From positions 8,281,179 to 8,345,178 of the forward strand of contig CM017573.1 of assembly GCA_007844125.1 (NCBI GenBank): 64,000 nt of DNA, read 5' to 3'. Under the pieces are notes generated by a model. It made no database searches, had not been told where the DNA came from, and saw nothing but the letters and a program-made list of their open reading frames with translations. Positions 11,846 through 21,712 of the stretch are shown piece after piece; the first letter of the stretch is position 1, and each line of letters starts with the position of its first letter. Origin of the DNA: Sinonovacula constricta (taxonomy: Eukaryota; Mollusca; Bivalvia; Cardiida; Solecurtidae). The translations under genes and the position numbers were made by a program.

Positions 11846-12959
11846 TAGTATATCTTATGGCCAAGCATATATAAATTATATTATTTGGGTGATAGATCCA
11901 CCCCGTATTCATGCACTATACCCATTCATGTTATATTTTAGCAGTGTTTAATTAAACACTTTTAACGATTTATGCCAAGCTACTCGGTTCAGCCATTCGC
12001 CACCTCATCCAATAAGGACGTGTGTGAGGTGGGTGGGGGGACCAAATATACTCTCGCGGGCACTCATCCTCCCAATTTGCCAAATCTCGCAACAGACCCT
12101 GGTCCCAAGACCAACTCCCAATAGATAGTTTCCATGTGATGTCATCGACTCTGATAAGACAGTTTAAGGCAGCCATCTTTATGGGCAGAAGCTAATGCAG
12201 GCCGATTTTAACAGCTTTTATAACGTTTTTTTTAAATATCTAAACTATATTTTGATAGTTTAAAAGGTTAAAGAAATACAACCGAAAATGATACACTGTT
12301 CATTTTGTTTTAAGTATGCGCCAATAGTTTTTTTATTTCTGTATATTAATTATGTGTGCATTTATCAATTGTAAAAATATTGTATTCTAAAAAGAATTTC
12401 AAGAGCTTTCCAATGGTGTATAGCTTTTAATTTTCGGACCACACATAAAGAAATTACAAGAAAATAAAATTTACCCTCCTATACAATTCATATAAAAATC
12501 TCTTATATATATCTTAAAGTTACCATCAAAGATGGCTGCCAAGATAAGGGATTTTCAATGGTGTGGAAACTATCTATAGATCCCTCCCAGGGGCGGCTTC
12601 AGACTGCCCACAGTTTTAAACAATAGCTGTACCACATAACTACAACCCAGATTCTAGAGAAAAACTAACACTGACAGTGTAATTCTTCTAGCCATAGCCG
12701 ACAATGTTATGAAAATAATATTATTCATTTATTGGTCAAGTGTTCAAGCATTTACCACACCAACTCAACACAAATACACACACCAACTCAACACAAATAC
12801 ACAAAGAAATGGCAGCTAATAAACTCACAACCTGGAATCATATACTATTAAATCAAAATATACAAATAACTAGTACATAATACCTTTGAAACATCCTTCA
12901 AGTTCAATCCAATCACACACCTATTACCTACAAATTTCCCCCCAAATGAGCCTCCCGTA

Positions 12960-13158
12960 TTTTCACGGGGCATGATCACGTGTTTTTAAGCGTCGCTGTG
13001 ATTGGTCAGAATCCCAGACACACGCTAGACGGTCACGTGCTCTATTCCTTGCGACTTTTGTGCGGTATGTTTTACGACCATTTAAGGCGTTATTCAAGGC
13101 TATTAATCAATAAAAACGCTTCGTAAAAAAGGCTGAGGGCAAAATATGCAGGGTAAGT
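12960..13158 (+). promoter_or_regulatory. Promoter-like stretch with ATG and splice donor
   Basis: Two palindromic CACGTG E-boxes (12977-12982 and 13034-13039) flank an inverted CCAAT box (ATTGG at 13001-13005) in DNA clearly more GC-rich than its surroundings. About 110 bp downstream, ATG at 13146 is followed by CAG and then G|GTAAGT, a perfect donor at 13153. This is what the first coding exon of a ubiquitously expressed host gene can look like. No second exon was recognised: the sequence from 13560 is a gypsy remnant on the other strand. It may be a real TSS whose gene continues beyond the repeats, or a relict. The stretch 13160-13560 holds nothing else I can name. Confidence 0.35.
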
Positions 13159-13559
13159 TTCTGTTGATAGGAATTGGTTTGGTTATTGGCAAGAGTGTGT
13201 GCTAATTACGCATCGGAATGGCGAAAAACGAGTGTTATCTTTGGGGGCGTTTTCTCGAGTTCTTCTTCTTTCAGAAAGGTGCCTAGTTTTAAATAGGAAT
13301 AGTTCAGCGATGGCTTAATAGATTTTAATGCGGTTTTGGGTAAATGGAAGAAAAAAGAATAACGGAGGGAACGGTGCCCCAGAATTTGTATTTTCCTTCT
13401 AGAAGCGAACTTGTTTGAATTATTTAAAGTGTTGTGTGATAAAAATACAAATAATGTTGAAAAAATCTTGAAAATCTTGATTTTATTCATATTTTTATTA
13501 CTTTATCATAGTTAAAATATGGTAAAGTCTAGATATCTCACAGAAAAGAGAAATTGATG

Positions 13560-14950
13560 ATGACATTATTGTAAGGAGTACCCTTAATATTACAATATTC
13601 ACCATCACATGACACAAAAAGGTACCTCTCACGGGTCTTGAGCCTACTCTTATCTGGGAACAAATACACTAAATCACCCACAGCAATACTCTGTAGTTGA
13701 GGACTAATCTTAGACCTGGAATCTTCACTTAATAGATGATTGGCTATCCTGGAATCATGTTGTTGAAGAATAACTCCACAGCACGCTGACGAGAGTTGAT
13801 AGTGTGTAAACTGGGAACGTTGTGTCCATAACTCTCGAGAGGAAAGGCCCGATCTACGAAGTCGTTAATTTAACCTGGCGACAACAATAGCAATGGTTGA
13901 ACTTGTCACAGATCCACCGCTTAGTCCATGCTCTAGCTCCTGTATTGCCTTTTCCGCCACTGGGTTCTTGTTAACATTTTTCACTCGAACAATTTCAAGC
14001 ACAACGGTCAAACGCCTGTGTGATTCATCCGACTAGAGTACACTGATGAATTTGGAGCCAAGCAGTTCGACTAGTGAACGAGAGATGGGCGGATTGATTC
14101 AATATACTGTTAGTTTAGACGCTGCAAACGGCAGAATCTTCTGTAGTGCATATACATGAGCATATCTGATAGTTTGGTTCTGAACAATCCGGTGCGTTCT
14201 AGCTTGCAAAATTAGATGGGATATTGGCGGAACCAGCGAGATGTTGCACGTTTACCTGATATTGACTTGCGATCGATAGGATGGATGTCACCCTAAGACT
14301 TGCAGAAAACTCACCGCCGAATAACTTTTCTACTGCTTGGACACATGGCTTACTGTCAGTCAGAACACAAGCCCTACACTTAGACTGAATTATGTATGGA
14401 CTGAAGTGTTTAACTGCGGCTGCTATGCACAGGGCTTCTATTTCACAAGGTAGCCAGGTGACCTAATGTTTGCTGAGTTTTGCACTAAAAATCCAGCAAG
14501 TAGTAACTTTCCTTCTCTCGTCATATAAAGTGTAGATATAGCCACGATGTGAAACTGGACCATCTGTTACGATCCACAACTGATCTGACGGTCTTCAAAT
14601 AACTATGGACTTGTGGTGATTCAACGCTGCGTCTGCATCTCTGAAAGACTTGTTAGAAGACTCAAACCAGACAATATTGTCCTGTGATTGATCTCCAGCC
14701 ACTAAATCATCTAAAGGACCTATATGACAAGCACTATGAGGAAGACGTCTTCCCAGAACTTTGTTTGCGCGCCAATAAACGAGCGTAATCCAGTCACTGT
14801 CGTAGGGGGTGCACATGTTGCCAGTGTAGAATTGAGACGGGCCTCGCAGAAAGTTCACCAGCAGTCCATATCCATCCTAGAATGGTTGTTAACCTTGGGC
14901 ATACAACCGCCTTTGCAGGAGACAAGCGTAGGCCGCAGTGGCTTCATCTT
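13560..14950 (-). pseudogene. Decayed Ty3/gypsy pol (RT end, RNase H, integrase end)
   Basis: Reading down the minus strand: the RT thumb (TTILGWIW at about 14880; LRSFIGA; IGPLDDLVAGDQSQDN in the frame 14858-14595), then RNase H ([48 protein letters not shown]), then near 14200 a [11 protein letters not shown] block. After a gap where the integrase core should be, the C-terminal part follows (RGLSSRELWTQR-like block near 13840; SIAVGDLVYLFPDKSR near 13670). Stops and frameshifts are scattered throughout, and no LTR or gag was found. It belongs to a different gypsy lineage from the pair at 21-36 kb. Confidence 0.65.
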
Positions 14951-15830
14951 AAGTAAACTAGTAATATCCTGTGTACGGTACCTGTGTTACAGACAGAAAT
15001 ATTAGTCTAAAAGAAACATCAGCCCTTATAGATGGGCTTTTATTTCTACCCGAGCACATGTTTCCGTATAGTGGTTAGGTAGATTGATTGTGAATCTGGT
15101 AATCCGAGTTTTAATCTCGCGAGGTGTAATCTAAAACACGCCTTGTCTGAAGGACGGTGCGATTCATATGAGGGAAATTGAAATAAAACTTAGATGAGTT
15201 CATTTAAAAGGGTGTGGAGGCGGTACAAAAGGGCTATGGTTGGTATTCGTAATTAAATCAAGACATGCATAATGCGATAAGCACCCCTATGTTGATAATG
15301 GGTGTAGTTCAGTTGTATATAAATGGGTTGTTTTCCGATAAATATCATAATTGCAGATAAACTGTTTGAGGTGGAATCCGCGTTATAAGGTTAGTGATAT
15401 GTATAATTATTCTAACATTCGGGTGAAAATGTATTCAAAATTGAAAATCAGGCGAGACTACAGAGAGTATGGAGTGGTCTTTAGACCAACTTCATACTGC
15501 GTTATGGTGGCGTTTGCATGCAGTATTAGGAAACACTCTCTGTCACTACGAAGCATTGGAGGCAAGTTAGGTTCGGAGTGTCCGCTATAATAATTAAATA
15601 GGGTATACAAGCCAGGCATATCTATCAAAAGGGTGCCAACATAACTGCTTGCGTCTGTTGCTATATCGCAATTGGGTATAGGAAAGAATACACAGCTCAA
15701 TATTACAGTTTATGTTTATTGATACAATCTGTATAATGAACATGGTACATGTTTATAAATTGTTATTCAATGTTACTAGTTTTAATCCAACTGTTAAATT
15801 TTGAAGGATAATATTTACAAGATGCTATTT
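14951..15830. other. Unassigned stretch with a tRNA-like relic
   Basis: Bases 15055-15130 contain a D-arm phrase (CGTATAGTGGTTAG) as in tRNA-His/Glu/Asp and a T-arm-like GTTTTAATCTC. The stems are badly damaged, so it is at most a pseudogene. A small hairpin followed by T's lies at about 15019-15040. The open frames 15351-15590 (+) and 15458-15700 (-) overlap and neither is recognisable. Confidence 0.35.
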
Positions 15831-15832
15831 AT

Positions 15833-16270
15833 TAACACAATGCACTTTACTGCGTCGTACTTTCTTTGCTTTCCACATCTGGCCAGGATCTACATCAACT
15901 TTCTGAAGCTCACTCTGGTAGAACGTGACTTCGATATCTTCTTCCGTCATGTCATTCAGTATATATACAGGAATGGTGCCACGCTAATATCTTTAGGATA
16001 TTTGAAATAATTCATCGTAGGCGCGAGTGAACACTGTTGTTAAATGTTTTATTCGCACATGGTCGAATATTAAACTTGAACCCCTTGTAGCTTGGGTGTT
16101 CGATCTCCTCTGGCGAAGTAGGTAGATAATCTCACTTCCTCCGAGTAAGAGTCTGTTACATCGGCTGGTAGGGTTCCGATCGTTCGATAAAATCGTTCGG
16201 TAAAATGATAGGCTCTCCTTTCGTTTTGCGAAATAATGATATTTATAAAAATAATGTTAGATGCAGTGAT
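15833..16270 (-). pseudogene. Remnant with Maverick-like integrase tail
   Basis: The frame ending at 15833 reads ILNDMTEEDIEVTFYQSELQ (about 15975-15910), then KVDVDPGQMWKAKK and a short basic end. 'FYxxELQKV' just before a chromo-like end is typical of Polinton/Maverick-type and related integrases (family knowledge). Further upstream on the same strand (16030-16230) other short blocks appear in changing frames, for example HPSYKGFKFNIRPCANKTF. They look like one protein broken by frameshifts. It follows the TBP-like frame by only a few tens of bases on the same strand and may have belonged to the same element. Identity below the integrase-tail level is uncertain. Confidence 0.4.
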
Positions 16271-16272
16271 AT

Positions 16273-16611
16273 TTATTCGCCCCGCTCAATACAATACAAA
16301 GGTTCGTTCACTTTATAAGAAGCCGACACAGTCACGACGTCTATCTTCCTCAAAGATACTGGCCATCCTAGACGTTGAACGAGTCTTGCGTATCTCCTTA
16401 GTCTCTTCTTGGCTTCCGTAATGGATCCAACTTTACCGCTGATTATTAACTTGCCGGTAGAAAATACCATACAATGGCCACCGATCTTAGAATGTTTCCA
16501 CCGTGCCCCGGAGTATCTGGCTGGATCGTAAATAATGTTCGTAGTTTCATTGGCCAGCCGTTTCAAGTCGATGACACAATTCAAATTGGCCGTGCACACG
16601 ACGTTTATCAT
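16273..16611 (-). CDS. TBP-like (TATA-binding fold) protein, one lobe plus start of second
   Basis: With ATG at 16611 the frame encodes about 112 residues. VVCTANLNCVIDLKRLA matches the first strand and helix of a TBP lobe. IIYDPARYSGARW matches the TBP 'NAEYNPKRF' turn. MVFSTGKLIISG matches the 'FSSGKMVCTG' strand pair, and AKKRLRRYARLVQRLGWPV matches the second helix. IDVVTVSASYKV then matches the first strand of lobe two, after which the frame ends. Canonical TBP has two lobes (~180 residues), so this is a half-TBP or a 3'-broken copy. The DNA-intercalating phenylalanines cannot be placed with confidence. There is no intron. It begins 3 bp after the stop of the PC4-domain frame on the same strand. 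Either they are two cistrons or one protein split by a frameshift. Confidence 0.65.
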   Translation of the reverse strand: MINVVCTANLNCVIDLKRLANETTNIIYDPARYSGARWKHSKIGGHCMVFSTGKLIISGKVGSITEAKKRLRRYARLVQRLGWPVSLRKIDVVTVSASYKVNEPLYCIERGE

Positions 16612-16613
16612 GT

Positions 16614-16870
16614 TTAACAATTCGTAAAGTCGTTCGGGTTACACTCGGAACCTCTTAAATAACCCAACTGGTTGGCGTGATCACTTTGAAAGGAGGAGGG
16701 GACGACGGCGCTGAGTTCCGGAACCGAGGCTCCTAGGTCGAGGATGGATTCTTTCAGCCTTTGATATTCAGATGGTCTCAAACACAACCCCTTCCTGGTA
16801 GGCACGACTTCTCCCGGCTTCCAAAACTGGCGGATATCCACGCACGAATTGCCTTCCTTGACGATAGGTA
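16614..16870 (-). CDS. PC4 (p15 coactivator) domain protein, N-terminus open
   Basis: From about 16862 downwards the frame reads VKEGNSCVDIRQFWKPGEVV and then PTRKGLCLRPSEYQRLKESI. This is the PC4 C-terminal fold: the 'VDIRxFW' strand, the Gly/Lys-rich turn 'PTRKG' and the closing helix. PC4 binds single-stranded or melted promoter DNA and acts as a transcription coactivator in eukaryotes. PC4-like proteins also occur in mobile and viral contexts. No ATG starts the frame; the likely start is an upstream exon, or the acceptor just before GAAGGCAATTCG was used. After the domain an acidic/Ser tail runs to TAA at 16614. A dispersed-repeat copy begins immediately upstream (16866), which may have cut the gene. 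Confidence 0.65.
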
Positions 16871-17100
16871 AATAAGAAAAGGTCCTATCAAAATTTTCAC
16901 AGATATTTAAATTTTATCTACCTGTAGACCTAGGCAAACAAGGTAAATTTAAATGTGACAAAAACACAGAGACGAGACATAACACACAAAAAAGAAAAAC
17001 CATCAGTTACCGCATTGGAACGGTCAGTCGGCAAAAGGGCCAACTGGGGTGCTTAAAGCTGGTTTGGGGAGTGCTCCAACCTCGAACTTCCTGAAGGTTT
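16866..17100 (+). repeat. ~230-bp dispersed repeat, copy 1 of 5
   Basis: It starts AATAAGAAAAGGTCCTAT, has a middle with AACACACAAAAA, then a conserved core (GGAACGGTCAGTCGGCAA, GGGTGCTTAAA) and an end in CCTCGAACTTCC. The same order of blocks occurs at 51483-51720, 62640-62880 and, inverted, 63374-63605, with a partial inverted copy at 56495-56590. Confidence 0.8.
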
Positions 17101-17284
17101 TTCTATCAAACAAACAGTGTAAATAAAAACATCCCGTCAAAGTGAAACAACTAACAGTAAGCACCTGCATCGGGAGTTAAAACGGATATAATGAACTTAT
17201 GTACGTACATAATAACTAGTAATAAAACAACATATGTACAGTATGTACAGTATATAAAAGCCTCAGCAACCAAAAATTCCAAAT

Positions 17285-17520
17285 GAGAGAGAGAAGCACA
17301 GATGTGAATTTAGAGCAGCTCATGCAGAATCATACCGACGACAGCAATCAACATTGACCCTGACCCGAATGAAAGTATTTACTAGAGTCAATGCGTTGGA
17401 CGATCACTTACACCAGGAACACGGCTGTCAAAGTGATGAACGATCATACAAGAAGGAAGGTGGTGAGGCAGAGCTAAACGACATACACTGTACGAATCTC
17501 CATCAAATTTCTATGACATA
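17285..17520 (+). other. Possible zinc-finger-like remnant
   Basis: One frame stays open for about 75 codons and contains KHRCEF early and MKVFTRVNALDDHLHQEH later, which resembles the second half of a C2H2 finger (F-x5-L-x2-H-x4-H). The second cysteine of a regular finger is missing. It may be unrelated coding debris. The following stretch to 18050 has no recognisable content. Confidence 0.25.
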
Positions 17521-17999
17521 GCACAGATTAGTGAAAGAGAAATTGAGAAATTTAGAACAACGGCTACATATTATAAAATGAATATCAAAGATATTGAGGT
17601 GGAAGGACTCCCGTTAATATTAAAGACACTGAAAGCTTTATTTCAGTCCATTCTTCACGATATCACACATATTTTTTTCACCACATTTATAGAACACTCT
17701 TATCATAAGTATATCTATGTTCGAATGTGCTTTACAACAGAATTCATTGGTATGTTACAGACATAAGGTTTAAAAATGTATAAGAAAGATATAAATGTAC
17801 AGTGCATATACATTAAACAATACAAATGGTATAAAGAAAGTGCTTTAAAACATAAAACCTAAGTTTTGAAGTGAATATGTATAAACAATAAAATTCAGTT
17901 ACTAGTATTAAATAACGCTATAAAAGCTTTATACATGTTAAAGATATTATCAGGAATGAAAATGTTCATTCAACACCTGTGTGTCAAGTTCATAACAAC

Positions 18000-18402
18000 C
18001 CACACAAATGTACTCACCATGATAGTATTGAGCGAATAGATAGGCTTTCAAGTTTTTTTTAAGTTAAATAGCTACCAGTCTGTCTAAGATCAGCTGGCAA
18101 CGCGTTCCAGAGTTAAGGAGCAATAACAGCAACGCATCTATTACCACAGTTTGCTGTTTTTCGTCTTGGTACAACAAATGTCGATGAATCGTTTTGAGGT
18201 CGAAGTGCTCGACTAGGTCTATATACTTCCAACATTGAATGTACATACCCTGGCGACTTGTTGTGTAATCCCTTGTATGTAAGAGTATTTTACACTGGAT
18301 TCTACATTTTAGAGGTAACCAGTGTAGATCTTTTAGAAAGGGATTTATGTGCTGATGATATCTGATACAGATATGGTACGGCTTTTCGATAGACAATCCC
18401 AA
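18000..18402 (-). pseudogene. Non-LTR RT C-terminal remnant
   Basis: The frame 18402-18064 begins near HINPFLKDLHWLPLKCRIQC, matching the 'H-x2-P-x-L-x-x-LHWLPV-x-x-RI-x-x-KIL' block at the end of CR1/L2-like reverse transcriptases. It continues into the region that would read WN-LP-IR in intact copies, here degraded. Only the C-terminal ~130 residues are present, as expected from 5' truncation on insertion. Confidence 0.6.
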
Positions 18403-19020
18403 ATGGACTTTCCAATTAAGTTACCTTTCATACGGTGATCGTTATTGACGGTGTACAGAAAATGAGCGGTTGTTACAATCATACGAACAATTTGTTGTAG
18501 ACGAAAGCTTTGGCATTGAGCTTGTTCACGTTCATATGCCACCAGGAAGGGGATACAAGTTAAAACGAGTAGTCGATATTTTCAAGATGCTTGAAAATAA
18601 GAAAAGCATAATCCAGAAAAAACAAAGATGGCCTGTGTTGTGTAATAGCAATAGTGACGGCCATAGCTCGCCAAGAGAATCACCCAAAGTGGAATAATTT
18701 TCGTCAAGGTGAAGGACTAATTGCCATTAAACTACATAAGAGAGCTGACATACAGGCAGTGTGGCATTGATGAAATAAAATGTTTTCAAACTGTACTAAT
18801 TTCCGAGTCCATGTCTTATTAAAGGACGACTTCAAAACGATCATATACAGTGGTCCAGAAGGAGGTGTTCCGGTATATATTTATACCAACATAATAGGCT
18901 CTTAGATGTCATAACGGTAGGGGGTGGGGGTGGAGATGGGTTATTTTAAAGTAGTTTTAAGATACACTAATATTCATATTTAAAACAAATAAATATTCCA
19001 GATGTATTTGTGTTAAAGTT
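18403..19020. other. Non-coding stretch
   Basis: Short open frames at 18345-18542 (-) and 18470-18697 (+) oppose each other and resemble nothing known. A G-rich run lies at about 18922-18938. Confidence 0.4.
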
Positions 19021-19345
19021 CGTAAATCCAGTAACAGATTAGATTCAAATTATGTGCACTTATATCCAATCATTTAATTCCAAGTTTTGCACTAAAATAT
19101 CCAAATTAACACTTAAGCTCCAAATTATCACAGTGAATCTAACGTCACACTGTAAATCCAGCTATTAATCGGGCACAAACCCAACCCCTAGTTTTGAAGC
19201 ACCAAATTTTGATACTCTTCAATTGGAGGTGCAGCATTACATTTGCTCTTCCTTAAATCCAGTCACGGTAAATCCAAGTTTTTCACGTAAATATCCACAT
19301 TAACACTTAGGATCAAAATGATCACAGTAAATCCAACGTTACACT
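19020..19345 (+). repeat. Tandem duplication with 'AAATCCA' motifs
   Basis: The blocks at about 19060-19165 and 19250-19350 share the order AAGTTTT-CAC, AAATATCCA-ATTAACACTTA, ATCACAGT-AATC-AACGT and ACACTGTAAATCCA. It is contiguous with the direct-repeat pair that follows and may be part of the same unit. Confidence 0.55.
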
Positions 19346-19353
19346 GTAAATCC

Positions 19354-19858
19354 AACTAATAATCCAAGTGTGCACAATAAAACCAAATCTGTACTAGTAT
19401 TAGTGTTACCATTTTATAGTTATATTTAATTATTATGTCCAAAATCTTCTACTATTTGCTTCACTCGCACAATTAATAAATCCAGAGAAAAGTTTCTGCA
19501 GCAACAATCAGAGATAAAATATATTTAAACGTAATGCTCGTTAGTCCAATGGTTTAAAACTTTGTACCGAAAATAAAACAGATAACCTTATTTGTAAGTA
19601 CACTTTATCCAGAACACCAAACGTAATCCGACGATGAAATGGTGTAAAAGCTATACGCCTGGCGTTTAAATACACTTATGTCGAGCGCGGAGTGTTATTT
19701 TAGTCAGGCTACTCACTATTTTCCCTAAATCTAAAAATAAACCGCTGACGACATATCCTTGGCGACGTGACTACATAACAACTTGTTTTGAACATAAATA
19801 AACTTCGAGAGCAAAATCAGTCTTTTATGCGGGTATTCACTATTCAGTACTTGGCATA
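19354..19858 (+). repeat. Long direct repeat, left copy (~500 bp)
   Basis: It shares with 20385-20852 an ordered series of blocks: AATAATCCAAGTGTGCACAA, TCTGTACTAG, AATAAATCCAGAGAAAAG, GCAGCAACAATCAGAGA, ATGAAATGGTGTAAAAGC, CGCTGACGACAT and ACAACTTGTTTTGAACA. Small indels separate them (for example, extra sequence in the left copy before the CGCTGACGAC block). The pair could be the ends of a miniature LTR-like element or a simple segmental duplication. No coding sequence is recognisable. Confidence 0.75.
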
Positions 19859-20384
19859 GAGAATAATCAATAGCTACAAAAGGATCATTCTACCTCAGTT
19901 TTAAAAACGAAATAGCACAAACCCCTATTTCAATCTCCCTAACACAAACACTGCTCTCAATATTTTTTCGATATCGCCTACCTGTAGAAACCCGTCGATA
20001 CGAAGAAAGACACTGACCCCCGGTGTTAATTGGTGCGATTGGCACAGAGAAGTATTTACTTGTTAACTGGGACTGGTCTTTTCATTTTTTTTCTTTTTAC
20101 TGTACTTTATTGCAAAAAGCACCGAGCTTCTAATAACGACACGATTTATATCAGAGTTACCGAAAATGTTCTATAATGTATTTTGTTTGATGCTGCAAAA
20201 TAAAAAAAAAATCACCAAATTGTTCTGATTTTTTTTAGTCTTTGAAAACACAAGGTATCGAATTTGTAAAATTCAAAGTTATCACAAATCATACGATTAA
20301 AATTCATTTACAAAAATAAAATTAAAAATTAAACACGCCTCCTTCTTAATCTAGTAGAGTAACCTAGTAACTTAATCTAGTAAA

Positions 20385-20852
20385 TGCAACTAATAATCCA
20401 AGTGTGCACAATAAATCAAAATCTGTACTAGAATAAGTGTTACCATTTTATACTTATATTTTATTATTAAGTCCAAAATCTTCTTCTATTTACTTCACTC
20501 ACACTCATTCGCACAGTTAATAAATCCAGAGAAAAGTGTTTGCAGCAACAATCAGAGAAAAAATATGTTTAAACTTAAAGCTCGTCAGTCCAATGGTTTA
20601 AAAATTTGTACCGAAAAGTAAATATATAACCTTATTTGAAAGTACACTTTTTCCAGAGCACCCAACGTATTCCGGCGATGAAATGGTGTAAAAGCTATAC
20701 GCCATGCGTTTAAATACTCTATGACGAGCGCGATTGCTCTAAAAATAACCGCTGACGACATCCTTGGCGGACGTGACCACATATCAACTTGTTTTGAACA
20801 CAAATAAACGTTGTCAGCAAAAGCAGTCTTTTATTCAGATACTCACAATGCA
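20385..20852 (+). repeat. Long direct repeat, right copy (~470 bp)
   Basis: This is the partner of 19354-19858. The ~525 bp between the copies (19859-20384) has no protein-like frame. I see no clear TG...CA ends or primer-binding site, so an LTR identity is not proven. Confidence 0.75.
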
Positions 20853-20955
20853 TTGTCAAAAAACGACAATAGCTTCGGTGGGCAAAAGGTCAACAACAGT
20901 CAACAATGAAGACGGCGTTTCGCTAATTTAATCAAAAGAACGTATTGTTCCGCTG

Positions 20956-21712
20956 TCAAAGATTTAAACTAAGAAAATATGTGAACGAAAACCTGTCAGA
21001 AGAAATCAATATCTTGTAAAGTAAATCTGGTTTTTCTTTTATCTTCAGCATTGCGATGAATGATACGGCTTTAATTAAATAAGGAAAGGTCCTATGAATG
21101 AAGGAGTTAAGTATCTTAAGGTAGTTTTCGAATACATGAGACTGTTTAAAACCGCTGTAGATTTTCTCTTTGTTACTATTGTGTATCTCGGTTTTCCAGT
21201 TCTGTTTAAATTGGTCGATTAGAGTTTGTTTTATTTGTTTATGAAAGGAGGTAGAGTGGACTGAATGCTGATTTCCCCAATAGTCGGGTCTTCCAACTAT
21301 TTGGAGGATACTTTTAATATGGTTTGCCCACTTGTTGTTGAGATTTAGGGTAGCTTTAGCGTATGTGTAAAACTGAAAACTGATTTTGTCGTGTCTTCCG
21401 TTTAGGAGTCGTAGCCAAAATGAAATCATTAGGCTTTTCATTGTATTTCGCTTTACCTGCCGAGCTCGCCGTACAGAAAGGACATCGGTGTAGATTGTCA
21501 AGTGTTTGTGATACGCCTGAGGAAATTATTACGTACTTTTTCGAGTCTAATTTTTCAAAGCCAAATATCTCACACCCATACGTTAATATAGGTAGCACTG
21601 TATGATCGAACCGTTTAAGAGTTAAATCGATAGGTAAGTCGGTCTTTTGTGATCGAGATAAATGAAGATATAACGCCTTGTTATCATATATATTGGTGAG
21701 CGAGATATGTTT
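20956..21712 (-). pseudogene. Non-LTR retrotransposon ORF2 C-terminal part, cut by gypsy
   Basis: Two overlapping minus-strand frames (to 21356 and to 20956) read as one protein with a frameshift at about 21360-21500. FDHTVLPILTYGCEIFGFE is the post-RT block of RTE/CR1-like elements. Further on come SFWLRLLNGRHDKISFQFY and KSILQIVGRPDYWGNQHS. The similarity stops at 21712, where gypsy copy 1 begins, so the element is truncated there. Confidence 0.7.

Noticed and set aside
13206..13490. 94-codon minus-strand frame after the promoter-like island
   Set aside because: It has no motif and low-complexity composition.
15055..15130. tRNA-His-like gene
   Set aside because: Only the D-arm phrase is good; stems and T loop are too damaged.
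15458..15700. 80-codon minus-strand frame opposite a 79-codon plus-strand frame
   Set aside because: Neither is recognisable, and mutual overlap suggests chance.
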